This document shows positions 8,671-16,564 of a stretch of 64,000 nucleotides of DNA, piece after piece; within the stretch, counting starts at the first letter, position 1; the number at the start of each line of letters is the position of its first letter. The translations under genes were made by a program, and so were the position numbers. Below the pieces are notes generated by a model that worked only from the letters and a program-made list of their open reading frames with translations, searched no databases and had not been told where the DNA came from. This stretch comes from Roseomonas populi (GTDB lineage: Bacteria > Pseudomonadota > Alphaproteobacteria > Acetobacterales > Acetobacteraceae). The DNA lies in NCBI RefSeq assembly GCF_024594815.1, contig NZ_JANJOU010000016.1, positions 1 through 64,000 of the forward strand, read 5' to 3'.

Positions 8671-9648
8671 CTACTCCGCCGCGGCGGGCGGCTGGGCCTT
8701 GCGGAGGTGGTCGTAGTTCTGGCCGCGGAACCAGGCCATGTACTCGGCCACCGTCTGCTCCGGGAAGCGAGGCGGGTTGTTCGCGTCCACGCAGGTTGGC
8801 AGGGCCTTGATGAGCGTGTCCGGGTTCGGGTGAAAGAAGTACGGGATGGCGTAGCGGGGCGTCGGCGTCGTGTTGAAGGCGCGGTGCGCGGTGGAGAGGA
8901 AGCGGCCATTCGTCCAGCGGTGCAGCACGTCGCCGGTGTTCACCACGAAGGTGTCCTCGATCACCGGGGCGTCGATCCACTCCCCCTCCTGGGTGCGGAT
9001 CTGCAGGCCCGGCACCTTGTTCTGGGCGAGAAGGGTGATGAAGCTGGAATCCGTGTGCGGCGCGATGCCGTACTCGTTCGCGCTGTAGCTGGCCGAGGGG
9101 TAGTGGGTCAGCCGCAGTGAGCTGAAGGGCTGGTTACAGAGGGCGTCGAAGTAGTCCGCCGGCAGATCCAGCGCCCGCGCGTAGATCGGCAGCATGCGCT
9201 TAGCCAGCGCTTCCAGCGCGCCGAAATAGGCCAGCGCGGTCGCGCGGAACTCCGGCAGGTCCTCGGGCCAGCGGTTGGGCGAAGTCTCCGCGCCGGGTGT
9301 CTCGCGCTTGACGAAGAAGGCCTCGTTCTCATTCGGCTTGTTGCCCTGGGCGATGGTGGAGCTGCGCGTGGTGCTGCCCCGCATCGGCAGGTAGCCCTGC
9401 ATGTTGGCGTCGACCTTCAGCGCCAGCTTCCGCTCCAGCGGCTGCGCGTGGAAGCGCGCGGTCTGGGCGAAGGTCGCCTCGATGAGATCGGCCGGGACGC
9501 CGTGGTTCGCGATGTAGAGGAAGCCCACCGTTTCGTTGATATGGCGGAGCTTTGCCGCGGTCTCCTCCAGGGCGCCCGGGATCCCGGCGAAGGCTGGGCC
9601 GAGGTCGAGGACGGGGATGGCGGCCGCCGTGTCGGTTCGCGAGGACAT
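8671..9648 (-). CDS. 2-oxoglutarate/Fe(II) dioxygenase, isopenicillin N synthase-like
   Basis: Cytosolic non-haem iron oxygenase of 325 residues. The N-terminal DIOX_N part (IPVLDLGPAF, then VGFLYIANHGVP) precedes the jelly-roll. Iron ligands are His198 and Asp200 (APHTDSSF) and His255 (LSTAHRAFN). The 2-oxoglutarate motif RxS reads Arg265-Tyr-Ala here, so either a variant site or different co-substrate handling is possible. The start MSSRTDT has GGAGTT upstream and matches the family; a longer open frame upstream is not needed. Neighbours (hydrolase, GTPase, dihydropyrimidinase) suggest a role in oxidising a small nitrogenous or carboxylic substrate, but the reaction is unknown. Confidence 0.88.
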   Translation of the reverse strand: MSSRTDTAAAIPVLDLGPAFAGIPGALEETAAKLRHINETVGFLYIANHGVPADLIEATFAQTARFHAQPLERKLALKVDANMQGYLPMRGSTTRSSTIAQGNKPNENEAFFVKRETPGAETSPNRWPEDLPEFRATALAYFGALEALAKRMLPIYARALDLPADYFDALCNQPFSSLRLTHYPSASYSANEYGIAPHTDSSFITLLAQNKVPGLQIRTQEGEWIDAPVIEDTFVVNTGDVLHRWTNGRFLSTAHRAFNTTPTPRYAIPYFFHPNPDTLIKALPTCVDANNPPRFPEQTVAEYMAWFRGQNYDHLRKAQPPAAAE

Positions 9649-9760
9649 GCGGGAACTCCGTAACGATCGACAGGGAGGGAGCGTCCCGCCCGTCGCGCGC
9701 CCCGTCAAGCCAGATCTTGCGGGGCGCACTCGTCGCCGTCGGGGCGCGATGCCGGCGGGG

Positions 9761-10642
9761 CTACTTCATGCCGGTAATGGAGGCCGCCATGCTGCGCGGG
9801 TCCCGCATCGGCCAGCGGCCGCAATCCACCTGCACGATGAAGTCCGACACGATGCGGTTGAAGCCGTCGGGATCCTCCCGGTTGATGCCGTGTCCGCAGT
9901 TCGGCATCACCGCCAGGGCAGCGCCCGGGATGGTCTGCTTCATCAGCACGCCCGGCAGGAGGCAGGGCCAGTCCTCGTCCCCGGTCAGGACGAGGGTGGG
10001 CACGGTGAGGGCCCGCATCTCGTCCACCAGGTCGTAGAGCGAGGGCCTCTCCCGCTGCACGCCGAGTTGGGTGTTCGCGGCGCCGACCGGGTCGTGAGCG
10101 GCGAAGGCCTCCTTGAACGCGGCGAAGCCGCGGGGATCCTTGTTCTCGAACTGCACGCGGGTGGGGCCGTAGGCGTAGCGCTCCGCAAAGGCGGCCATGC
10201 CCTTCTCGCGGATGGTGCCGACGATGGCATCGGCCTCCCCACGGAACTTCTCGCGCTGCGCCGGCTCAGCGCCGTAGCCGCAGCCGCCGACCGTCAGGGA
10301 CAGGGCCTTCGCCGCGTGGCGGAAGCCGAAATGCAGCGTGGCGAAGCCACCCATGGAGAGGCCGACCACGTGGGCCTTTGCGATGCCGAGATGCCCGAGC
10401 ACCGCCGCGATGTCGTCCGCCGCCCGCGCCTGGGAGTAGAGGGCGGGATCGGCCGGCACGTCGGAGGGCGGGTAGCCGCGGGCGTTGTAGGCGATGGCGC
10501 GGTAGCGCTGGCCGAAGTGACGGAGCTGGGCCTCCCAGCCGTAGAGGTCGTCCGCGTACTCGTGCACGAAGATCACCGGCGTGCCGGAGCCGGTCTCCTC
10601 GTAGTAGAGCTTCACGCCGTCATCGGCTGTCGCGTGGGGCAT
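9761..10642 (-). CDS. Alpha/beta hydrolase
   Basis: Soluble alpha/beta-fold hydrolase, 293 residues. The oxyanion region is near VIFVHEYADD (HE replaces the usual HG), the nucleophile Ser96 lies in GLSMGGF, the acid is Asp222 or Asp224 in LTGDEDWPC and the base is His251 in NCGHGINRED. The family includes esterases and C-C or C-N bond hydrolases. It lies 34 bases after the GTPase gene and 112 before the dioxygenase gene on the same strand, so it is likely co-transcribed with dihydropyrimidinase. It might hydrolyse a product of that pathway; the substrate is not recognisable. Confidence 0.85.
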   Translation of the reverse strand: MPHATADDGVKLYYEETGSGTPVIFVHEYADDLYGWEAQLRHFGQRYRAIAYNARGYPPSDVPADPALYSQARAADDIAAVLGHLGIAKAHVVGLSMGGFATLHFGFRHAAKALSLTVGGCGYGAEPAQREKFRGEADAIVGTIREKGMAAFAERYAYGPTRVQFENKDPRGFAAFKEAFAAHDPVGAANTQLGVQRERPSLYDLVDEMRALTVPTLVLTGDEDWPCLLPGVLMKQTIPGAALAVMPNCGHGINREDPDGFNRIVSDFIVQVDCGRWPMRDPRSMAASITGMK

Positions 10643-10676
10643 TCATGTCACTCCGGAAGGGGGAGGGCGGCATGGG

Positions 10677-12080
10677 TCAGGCGGGAAGCGTGGCCGGGGA
10701 TGGCGGGGCGGGGACGGCGCGGTCCGTCGCCCGCCGGCGCGCCACCTCGTCCCGCACCTCCGCCGCGATGGCGTCGTAGAGGCGCGACGGCCAGCGCGGC
10801 GGCATGCCGGTCGCGATCAGGACGAGGCGGGTGCCCGCCCCGCCCTCCGGCCAGCTGTCCAGCCACTCCGGCGGCTCGAAGACATGCTGGACCCCCTGCA
10901 CCAGGGCGGGCTGCGCCGGCCGCTCCGCGATCTGCACCAGTCCCTTCGTTCGGAGCAGCCGGCCGTCCGCCTGCTCTGCCAGGGCCCGCAGAAGCAGGGC
11001 GAGGGCGGCGGCCGGCACGGGTGCGGAGGGCGCCAGCACGGCGCAGCCCAGGCCGTCCGTGTGCTGGCTGGCCACGCGCTTGCCAACCGGGCGCGGCACC
11101 AGCGGCCGCTGTCCCGCGCCGAACAGGCTGGCCGGGGATACCGCGCCCCGCGTGACGGCGATCAGGCCCGCGTGCGGATTCAGCGCGACAAGCCCTGCGC
11201 GGAGCGAGGCGCCGGGCGCGGCAAGGTCCGTCTTCGTCAGGATCAGGAGGTCAGCGAGGGAGACCTGCTGGCCCGCCTCGACATGGGCGGCGAGGGATGC
11301 CTCCCCGTGCAGCGCGTCCACCAGGGTCACGACCCCGTCCAGGCGGAAGCGGGCGCCGACCTCCGGGTCCGTCATCAGCTCCTGCAGGACCGGCGCCGGG
11401 TCGGCGAGGCCCGAGGTCTCGATCACCACGCGGTCGAAGGGCGCCTCGCCCGCGCGGCGGCGGTCGTCGAGCCGGAGCAGGGTCTGCGCCAGGTCGCCGC
11501 GCACCGCGCAGCACAGGCAGCCCGTGGACAGCCGCACCAGGTCGTCCCGGCCCGTCGCCAACAGGTCGTGGTCGATGCCGACGGAGCCCCACTCGTTCAC
11601 GATCACGGCGGTGCGGGCGAAGGCCGGGTCCCGGATCATGCGCGCGACGAGGGTGGTCTTGCCGCTGCCGAGGAAGCCCGTCACGACGAGGACGGGCGTC
11701 GCGCCGGCGGGCGGCGCATCGGAAGGTCCGGGCGGCCCTGCCTGGGGCTGCGGATGGTCCGTCGCGTCCGCGCGCTCCGCCGCACCGATCCGGAGCGGCT
11801 GCCTTGCCTGGGGTAGCCCGAGGGCTCGACGGAGGGAGGCCAGGAGCCCGACAACGGAAAGGTTGGGCCTGGGCGGTCGCGCCGGCCCGCCCGGCGCCGC
11901 CGCTTCCAGGAACCAGCGGACCGGATTATCCGCGGCTTCGGCGGGAAGAACGCGCGCGCTCCGCCCCTCCGCCGAGGTCACGACCAGGGCGCCGTCCCGC
12001 CACTCGGCCCCGCCCGCGACGCCCCAGAGCGCCAGGGTGTCGAGGACGATGGCGCGCAGCGCCGCCGGCGCGACAGCCAT
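10677..12080 (-). CDS. G3E (CobW/COG0523) GTPase with N-terminal extension
   Basis: Putative metallochaperone GTPase, 467 residues. The first ~128 residues are an unusual extension (MAVAPAALRAIVLDTLALWG, then a Pro-rich linker) before the GTPase core. Walker A is GFLGSGKTT at 135-143, the metal motif GCLCC at 187-191, and TSGLADPAPV and TKTDLAA give switch and base recognition; a CobW C-terminal domain follows. Its ATG shares one base with the dihydropyrimidinase stop (TGATG). Dihydropyrimidinase is a metallo-amidohydrolase, so this protein may load or protect its metal site; that link is inferred from position. Zinc and cobalt chaperones of this family are well known. Confidence 0.87.
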   Translation of the reverse strand: MAVAPAALRAIVLDTLALWGVAGGAEWRDGALVVTSAEGRSARVLPAEAADNPVRWFLEAAAPGGPARPPRPNLSVVGLLASLRRALGLPQARQPLRIGAAERADATDHPQPQAGPPGPSDAPPAGATPVLVVTGFLGSGKTTLVARMIRDPAFARTAVIVNEWGSVGIDHDLLATGRDDLVRLSTGCLCCAVRGDLAQTLLRLDDRRRAGEAPFDRVVIETSGLADPAPVLQELMTDPEVGARFRLDGVVTLVDALHGEASLAAHVEAGQQVSLADLLILTKTDLAAPGASLRAGLVALNPHAGLIAVTRGAVSPASLFGAGQRPLVPRPVGKRVASQHTDGLGCAVLAPSAPVPAAALALLLRALAEQADGRLLRTKGLVQIAERPAQPALVQGVQHVFEPPEWLDSWPEGGAGTRLVLIATGMPPRWPSRLYDAIAAEVRDEVARRRATDRAVPAPPSPATLPA

Positions 12081-13507
12081 CACACGGGCCCCGCCAGGAT
12101 TTCGCCGGCCACGCGGCGCGCCAGCCACTGCCCATCGCCGGGGTTGCCGTGGAAGCGGCCATCCTCCACGACGACCTTGCCGCGCAGCATCGTCAGGCAG
12201 GGCCAGGCATCCACCTGGTGGCCTTCCCAGGGCGTGTAGTCGGTCTCATGCAGGTCCTCGTTGCGGATGGTCCGCCGCAGGGCGGGATCGAGGATGGTGA
12301 CATCCGCATCGGCCCCGGCGATGAGCGCGCCCTTGCGCGGGTACAGGCCCATGATGCGCGCCGCGTTGGAGGAAACGAGGTCCACGAAGCGCTCTAGCGT
12401 GTAGCCGCGCTTGCCGACCATTTCCGTGTACATCAGCGACACCCGCGGCTCGACGGCCGAGTTGCCGCCTGTCACGTCGTCGATACGGCGGCCCTGGGTC
12501 TTGGCGGCGAGGCTGCAGCACAGCTCGTCCGTCGCGATCGCACCGATGGAGCCGTCCAGCGTGCCGGCCCAGAGCGCGGCCTGGTCGGCCGGCGACTTCA
12601 GCGAGGGATAGGTGTGGTAGATCTGCCCGTTCGGCCGGCGGTAGTCGTCGCTGTTGTAGAGCATGTACTGGTGCAGGCTCTCGCCGTAGATCGGGAACCC
12701 CCGCCGGCGGGAGGCGCGGATCGCCTGCACCCCTGTCGCCGCGCTGACATGCATCATGTACAGCGCCGTCCCGGGCACGCTCTCCGCCAGCCGGATGATG
12801 CGGTTGAAGGACAGGTCCTCGGACAGGCTGTTGTGCACCTCGGCCATGTTCTCGAAGCCGGTGCGGCCCTCGCGGATCAGCTTGCCGTACATGTGCATGA
12901 CGATGTCGTTGTCCTCGGCGTGGATCACGCCGAGGCCGCCCTCCGCCGCCAGGACCTGGAACACCTCCCAGATGTCGCCGAAATCCACCATCCGGCCGCG
13001 ACGGCTCGGCGTGATGTCCGTGGTGAAGATCTTCACCGTGGCGTAGCCGGCCTGGATCGCCTCCGCCAGTTCCGCCGGCATGTCCGGCCGCAGGTCGCCC
13101 TCCACCATCATGTGGTAGGCGTAGTCGCAGTGGCACGCGCCCTTCCAGTCGGCGTCGCGCAGCGCGATCGAGGCCTGCACCGTGTCCGTCAGCCCGACGC
13201 GGGCGAAGTCGATGAGGGTGGTGGTGCCGCCGAACAGGGCGGCGCGGCTGACCACCGCGGGCGGCTCGGTGAGGGCGGAGACGCTGCCATCGGGCGCCGG
13301 CATGGGCCAGGCGCAGTGGACGTGCGGGTCGATGCCGCCGGGCATGACGATCTTGCCGGTGGCGTCGATCAGCCGGGCGTCCCCGGGCAGGTCCAGCGCC
13401 CCGGGTGCCGTCACCGCCGCGATCTTGCCGCCCGCGATGTGCAGGTCGAAGGCGCCGGTGCCCGTGGGGGTCACCACCCGGTCGCCGCGGATGACCGTCT
13501 CAATCAT
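12080..13507 (-). CDS. Dihydropyrimidinase / D-hydantoinase family
   Basis: Cyclic amide hydrolase, 475 residues, the usual length. It opens dihydropyrimidine or hydantoin rings to N-carbamoyl amino acids. The binuclear metal site is complete: His62 and His64 (GGIDPHVHCAW), the Lys159 to be carboxylated (ATVKIFTTD), His196 (VIHAEDND), His253 (MMHVSAATG) and Asp327 (IATDELC). No N-carbamoyl amidohydrolase is adjacent; the alpha/beta hydrolase or the AtzE-like amidase could fill that step. The gene follows the leaderless binding-protein gene by 42 bases and overlaps the G3E GTPase. The precise ring substrate cannot be told from sequence. Confidence 0.9.
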   Translation of the reverse strand: MIETVIRGDRVVTPTGTGAFDLHIAGGKIAAVTAPGALDLPGDARLIDATGKIVMPGGIDPHVHCAWPMPAPDGSVSALTEPPAVVSRAALFGGTTTLIDFARVGLTDTVQASIALRDADWKGACHCDYAYHMMVEGDLRPDMPAELAEAIQAGYATVKIFTTDITPSRRGRMVDFGDIWEVFQVLAAEGGLGVIHAEDNDIVMHMYGKLIREGRTGFENMAEVHNSLSEDLSFNRIIRLAESVPGTALYMMHVSAATGVQAIRASRRRGFPIYGESLHQYMLYNSDDYRRPNGQIYHTYPSLKSPADQAALWAGTLDGSIGAIATDELCCSLAAKTQGRRIDDVTGGNSAVEPRVSLMYTEMVGKRGYTLERFVDLVSSNAARIMGLYPRKGALIAGADADVTILDPALRRTIRNEDLHETDYTPWEGHQVDAWPCLTMLRGKVVVEDGRFHGNPGDGQWLARRVAGEILAGPV

Positions 13508-13549
13508 GCAAAGGCTCCTGCCGTGGCGGAGAGGACGGGGGTGCCGCCG

Positions 13550-14455
13550 TCACGCCAGCGCCGCCGCGGTGAAGGCTTCATCGACAAGCCCTTCGAAGCC
13601 AGGGCTCCGGCGGATGGCGCCGGCCGAGAGCATCGCCGTCTCCAGCCGCTCTAGCGCTTCGGGCGGGAAGCGCGGATCGGTGGTCCAGATCCCGAGGGCG
13701 CGGTAGCGCCGCAGGCTGCGCTCCAGCAGATCGCGGTCAAGCTCTGGGAAGAAGGGCGCGATCGTCTCCGCGATCTCCGGCACCGGGGCGGCGGCGAACC
13801 AGGCGAGCGTGTCGCGCAGCCCGCGGATCACGGCGGCGAACTCGTCTCTCAGCGCCGTGATGCGGTCCGTGCGCGCGTAGAAAGCGGTGTAGGAGGTGGG
13901 GCCGCGCGAGGCCGCGGCGTGCCACACATGGCCGCCGCCATCCCGCTCAAGCGCGCTGACGAAGGGCTCGAAGAGCTGTGCGACGTCGATCCGCCCCTTT
14001 TCCAGCTCCACGACGTTCTCGGCCATGCTGCGGTCCGTGACGCGCGCCACGCGATCGGGGTCGAGGCCCGCGCGGCGGATGTCGTCCTGCAGGGTCCACC
14101 AGGGCGTCGGCACCTCGCTGACGCTGCCGAGCCGCAGCGTCGCGAGATCGGCAAGATGGAAGTCCGGATTCGCATCCCGGCCGACGAGGAAGAAGGGATC
14201 GCCCATCACCACGGCGCCGAAGAGGCGCAGAGGGCAGTCATGGTCGGCATCATGCGCGAGGAGCAGGCGCATGGGACCGCCCCAGCCGAAATCGGCGTCG
14301 CCGGAGAGAACGATGTCCTTCACCGCCGCCGGCTGGTCCCCGGGCAGCAGCCGCACATCCACGCCCGCCTTCGCGTAAGCACCGCGCGCGAGGGCGGCGT
14401 AGAAGGGCGCGTAGAAGACGGCGCGAAAGGGTTCCCGCAAGGTGATCGGCCGCAT
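13550..14455 (-). CDS. Leaderless NMT1/THI5-like binding protein
   Basis: A 301-residue protein with the NMT1/THI5-like (NitT/TauT) binding-protein fold but no signal peptide. The start MRPITLREPFRAVFYAPFY has AAGGGA upstream, and the paralogue at 17710-18633 begins in the same way (LNEPFRAVFYAPYY). Shared blocks are EVPTPWW-LQDDIRRAGL, RSMAEN and LFEPFVS. Without a leader it would be cytosolic, perhaps a ligand sensor, a substrate carrier or an enzyme like THI5, though the THI5 cysteine motif is absent. It heads the dihydropyrimidinase operon and is divergent from a Bug receptor. An unrecognised upstream start adding a leader looks unlikely. Confidence 0.8.
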   Translation of the reverse strand: MRPITLREPFRAVFYAPFYAALARGAYAKAGVDVRLLPGDQPAAVKDIVLSGDADFGWGGPMRLLLAHDADHDCPLRLFGAVVMGDPFFLVGRDANPDFHLADLATLRLGSVSEVPTPWWTLQDDIRRAGLDPDRVARVTDRSMAENVVELEKGRIDVAQLFEPFVSALERDGGGHVWHAAASRGPTSYTAFYARTDRITALRDEFAAVIRGLRDTLAWFAAAPVPEIAETIAPFFPELDRDLLERSLRRYRALGIWTTDPRFPPEALERLETAMLSAGAIRRSPGFEGLVDEAFTAAALA

Positions 14456-14468
14456 CGGTTTTCCCTTG

Positions 14469-14482
14469 TTCTGCGCGCAGAA
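14469..14482. promoter_or_regulatory. Perfect 14-bp palindrome between divergent genes
   Basis: TTCTGCGCGCAGAA lies 14 bases before the leaderless binding-protein start and about 105 bases before the divergent Bug gene. A second dyad, CAAGA-A-TCTTG, follows a few bases later. The position fits an operator controlling both genes. The regulator is unknown; the LysR protein of the mirrored module is one candidate. Confidence 0.4.
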
Positions 14483-14587
14483 TGGCAAGAATCTTGCGGT
14501 GCCACAACCAGCCGCGAAGCGCTGCAACGCGGGAATGCGCGGCCGTCCTGCGCATTGTTTCGCCTCTCTGATGCGGATTGCTGAAGG

Positions 14588-15571
14588 ATGTCTCCTGTCA
14601 TGCTGGATCGACGCCGCCTTCTCGCCCTTGCTGCCGGATCAGGACTCGTGCCGCGCATCGCGGCCGCGCAGAATGGCTTCCCGTCCCGCCCAATCCGCAT
14701 GATCGTTCCCGTCGGTGTTGGTGGCGTCACCGATGTTGTCGGCCGCATCGTCGCGGACGGCATGACCGCGGCGCTGGGCCAATCCGTGTTGGTGGAGAAC
14801 GTGGCGGGGGCCGGCAGCACCGTAGGGGCGGCAGCATTCGAGCGCACCGCGCCGGACGGCTACACGATCTTCATGGCCACCAACAATCACGCGGTCATGC
14901 AGCGCATGTACCCAAACTTCCCGCAGGACCCGGTGGCGGATTTCGTGCCGCTGGCGCTGGTGGGGCGGCAGCCCTTCATCCTGGCCGCGCACCCGGGCGT
15001 GCCGGCGCGCGACGTGCCGGAGCTGCTGGCCTGGCTTCGGCAGAAGGGCGACGCGGCGGATTACGGCGCCACGAACCCCGGCGCCACGAACCACTTGGCC
15101 GGCGAGCTCCTGAAGCAGCTCGCCGCGCTCTCCTTCACGGTGGTGCCCTACCGCACGGCCGCCAACGCCGTGACGGATCTCGTGGCGGGTCGCGTGCAGT
15201 TCACCATTGACAGCCCGACGATGCTGATCCCGCTCATTCGCGAGGGCAAGTTGCGTGGGCTGGCCGTGAGCTCGACCGAGCCGTCGGAGCTCGCGCCGGG
15301 ATTGCCTAGCCTCGCCGGCGCCGGGGTCGCGGGGTACGACATGACGGCCTGGCAGGTGCTCTATGCCCGGCCCGGAACGCCGGATGGTGTCCTGGCCGTG
15401 CTGCGCGACGCCGCGGCGCGCAGCCTTCGCGACCCCGGCCTGCGGGCCAGGCTTCTGCAGGTCGGCGTTGAGACCTGGCCCGACAGCTCGCCCGCGGCGG
15501 CGGACCGGCACGTTCGCGCGGAGGTGGAGCGCTGGTCGCCGATCGTGGCGCGCATCAACCCGGGCCGCTAG
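14588..15571 (+). CDS. Bug/TctC-family tripartite tricarboxylate receptor
   Basis: Periplasmic receptor of the Bug family, 327 residues, that captures small carboxylates or amides for TctAB-type transporters. Signal peptide DRRRLLALAAGSGLVPRIAAA, then FPSRPIRMIVPVGVGGVTDVVGR (first ligand loop) and APDGYTIFMATNN (second loop). It is a close paralogue of the Bug protein at 16561-17544: both carry QPF-LA-HP-VPARDV, LLAWLR-KG and DSPT/DSQT blocks. It is divergent from the leaderless binding-protein gene and convergent with the next Bug gene. Either ATG 14588 or ATG 14600 could be used. No membrane subunits are nearby. Confidence 0.9.
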   Translation: MSPVMLDRRRLLALAAGSGLVPRIAAAQNGFPSRPIRMIVPVGVGGVTDVVGRIVADGMTAALGQSVLVENVAGAGSTVGAAAFERTAPDGYTIFMATNNHAVMQRMYPNFPQDPVADFVPLALVGRQPFILAAHPGVPARDVPELLAWLRQKGDAADYGATNPGATNHLAGELLKQLAALSFTVVPYRTAANAVTDLVAGRVQFTIDSPTMLIPLIREGKLRGLAVSSTEPSELAPGLPSLAGAGVAGYDMTAWQVLYARPGTPDGVLAVLRDAAARSLRDPGLRARLLQVGVETWPDSSPAAADRHVRAEVERWSPIVARINPGR

Positions 15572-15583
15572 CGCCCCGTCCGC

Positions 15584-16564
15584 TCAATCCGCTTTCGCCC
15601 CGGAGCGGCGCACGACTTCGGACCAGCGCTCCAGCTCGGCCGCGATGAAGCGGCCGAACCCGTCCGGGTCGCTTCCGATCGCCTCGACGCCGAGCGAGGC
15701 GAGGCGCGCTTCGAGGGTCGGGAGCAACAGGGCGGCTCGCACAGCGTCGCGAAGCGTCTCGATGATCGCGCCATCCGTTCCGGCCGGCGCGAGCAAGCCC
15801 TGCCAGACCGTTACGTCGAAGCCGGGCAGGCCGGATTCCGCGATCGTCGGCACCTCCGGCAGCGCGGGCGCCCGCGCCCGGCCGCTCACGGCCAGGGCGC
15901 GCAGCCGGCCGGCCGCGATATGCGGCGCGGCGGACAGGATGTTGTCGAACCCCGCCACGATGCGTCCGCCCATCAGGTCCGTCAGCATGGCCGAGCTGCC
16001 CCGATAGGGCACGTGCACCATGTCGAGCCCGAGGGACTGCTTGATCAGCTCCATGCCGAGATGGCCGGCGGAGCCGTTACCGGCCGAGCCGTAGGAGACC
16101 CGCCCGGGTTCGGCACGGGCGCGCGCGACCAGGGCCTTGAACCCGCCCTCGGGCAGGGCCGGCCCGGCCACGAGCACGTAGGAGGCGCTGGTGAGGAGCG
16201 AGACCGGGCGGAAATCCGCCACGGGGTCGAACGGCACGCGCCCGAAGAGGAAGGGGTTGATGACGTGGTTCGGACCGATCAGCAGCAACGTGTAGCCGTC
16301 GGCCGGGGCGCGTGCGACGAGCTCCGTCCCGATATTGCCGGAGCCGCCCGGCCGGTTGTCCACCACGAAGCCCTGCCCCATGGCCGCCGCGAGTCCCTCG
16401 GCCACCGATCGCGCCACGAGGTCCGCGCCGCCGCCGGCCGGGAAGGGAACGACGATCCGGACCGGGCGCGACGGGTAGCCTGGCTGGGCCCGGGCGGCGC
16501 GGGCGACCAGGGCCGGCGCGATCATCGCCAGCGCGGCGCGCCGGGTGGGGCGCCCGGTTGTCAC
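15584..16564 (-). CDS. Bug/TctC-family receptor
   Basis: Bug receptor of 326 residues from a GTG that overlaps the stop of the upstream Bug gene (GTGA). This start gives a compact leader, TTGRPTRRAALAMIAPALVARAARA, cleaved before QPGYPSRP; a longer in-frame ATG upstream would give an atypical N-terminus. Ligand loops are VPFPAGGGADLVAR and PADGYTLLLIGPNH. It resembles its operon partner less than that partner resembles the gene at 14588, so it looks like the unique gene between two duplicated modules. Ligand unknown. Confidence 0.88.
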   Translation of the reverse strand: MTTGRPTRRAALAMIAPALVARAARAQPGYPSRPVRIVVPFPAGGGADLVARSVAEGLAAAMGQGFVVDNRPGGSGNIGTELVARAPADGYTLLLIGPNHVINPFLFGRVPFDPVADFRPVSLLTSASYVLVAGPALPEGGFKALVARARAEPGRVSYGSAGNGSAGHLGMELIKQSLGLDMVHVPYRGSSAMLTDLMGGRIVAGFDNILSAAPHIAAGRLRALAVSGRARAPALPEVPTIAESGLPGFDVTVWQGLLAPAGTDGAIIETLRDAVRAALLLPTLEARLASLGVEAIGSDPDGFGRFIAAELERWSEVVRRSGAKAD

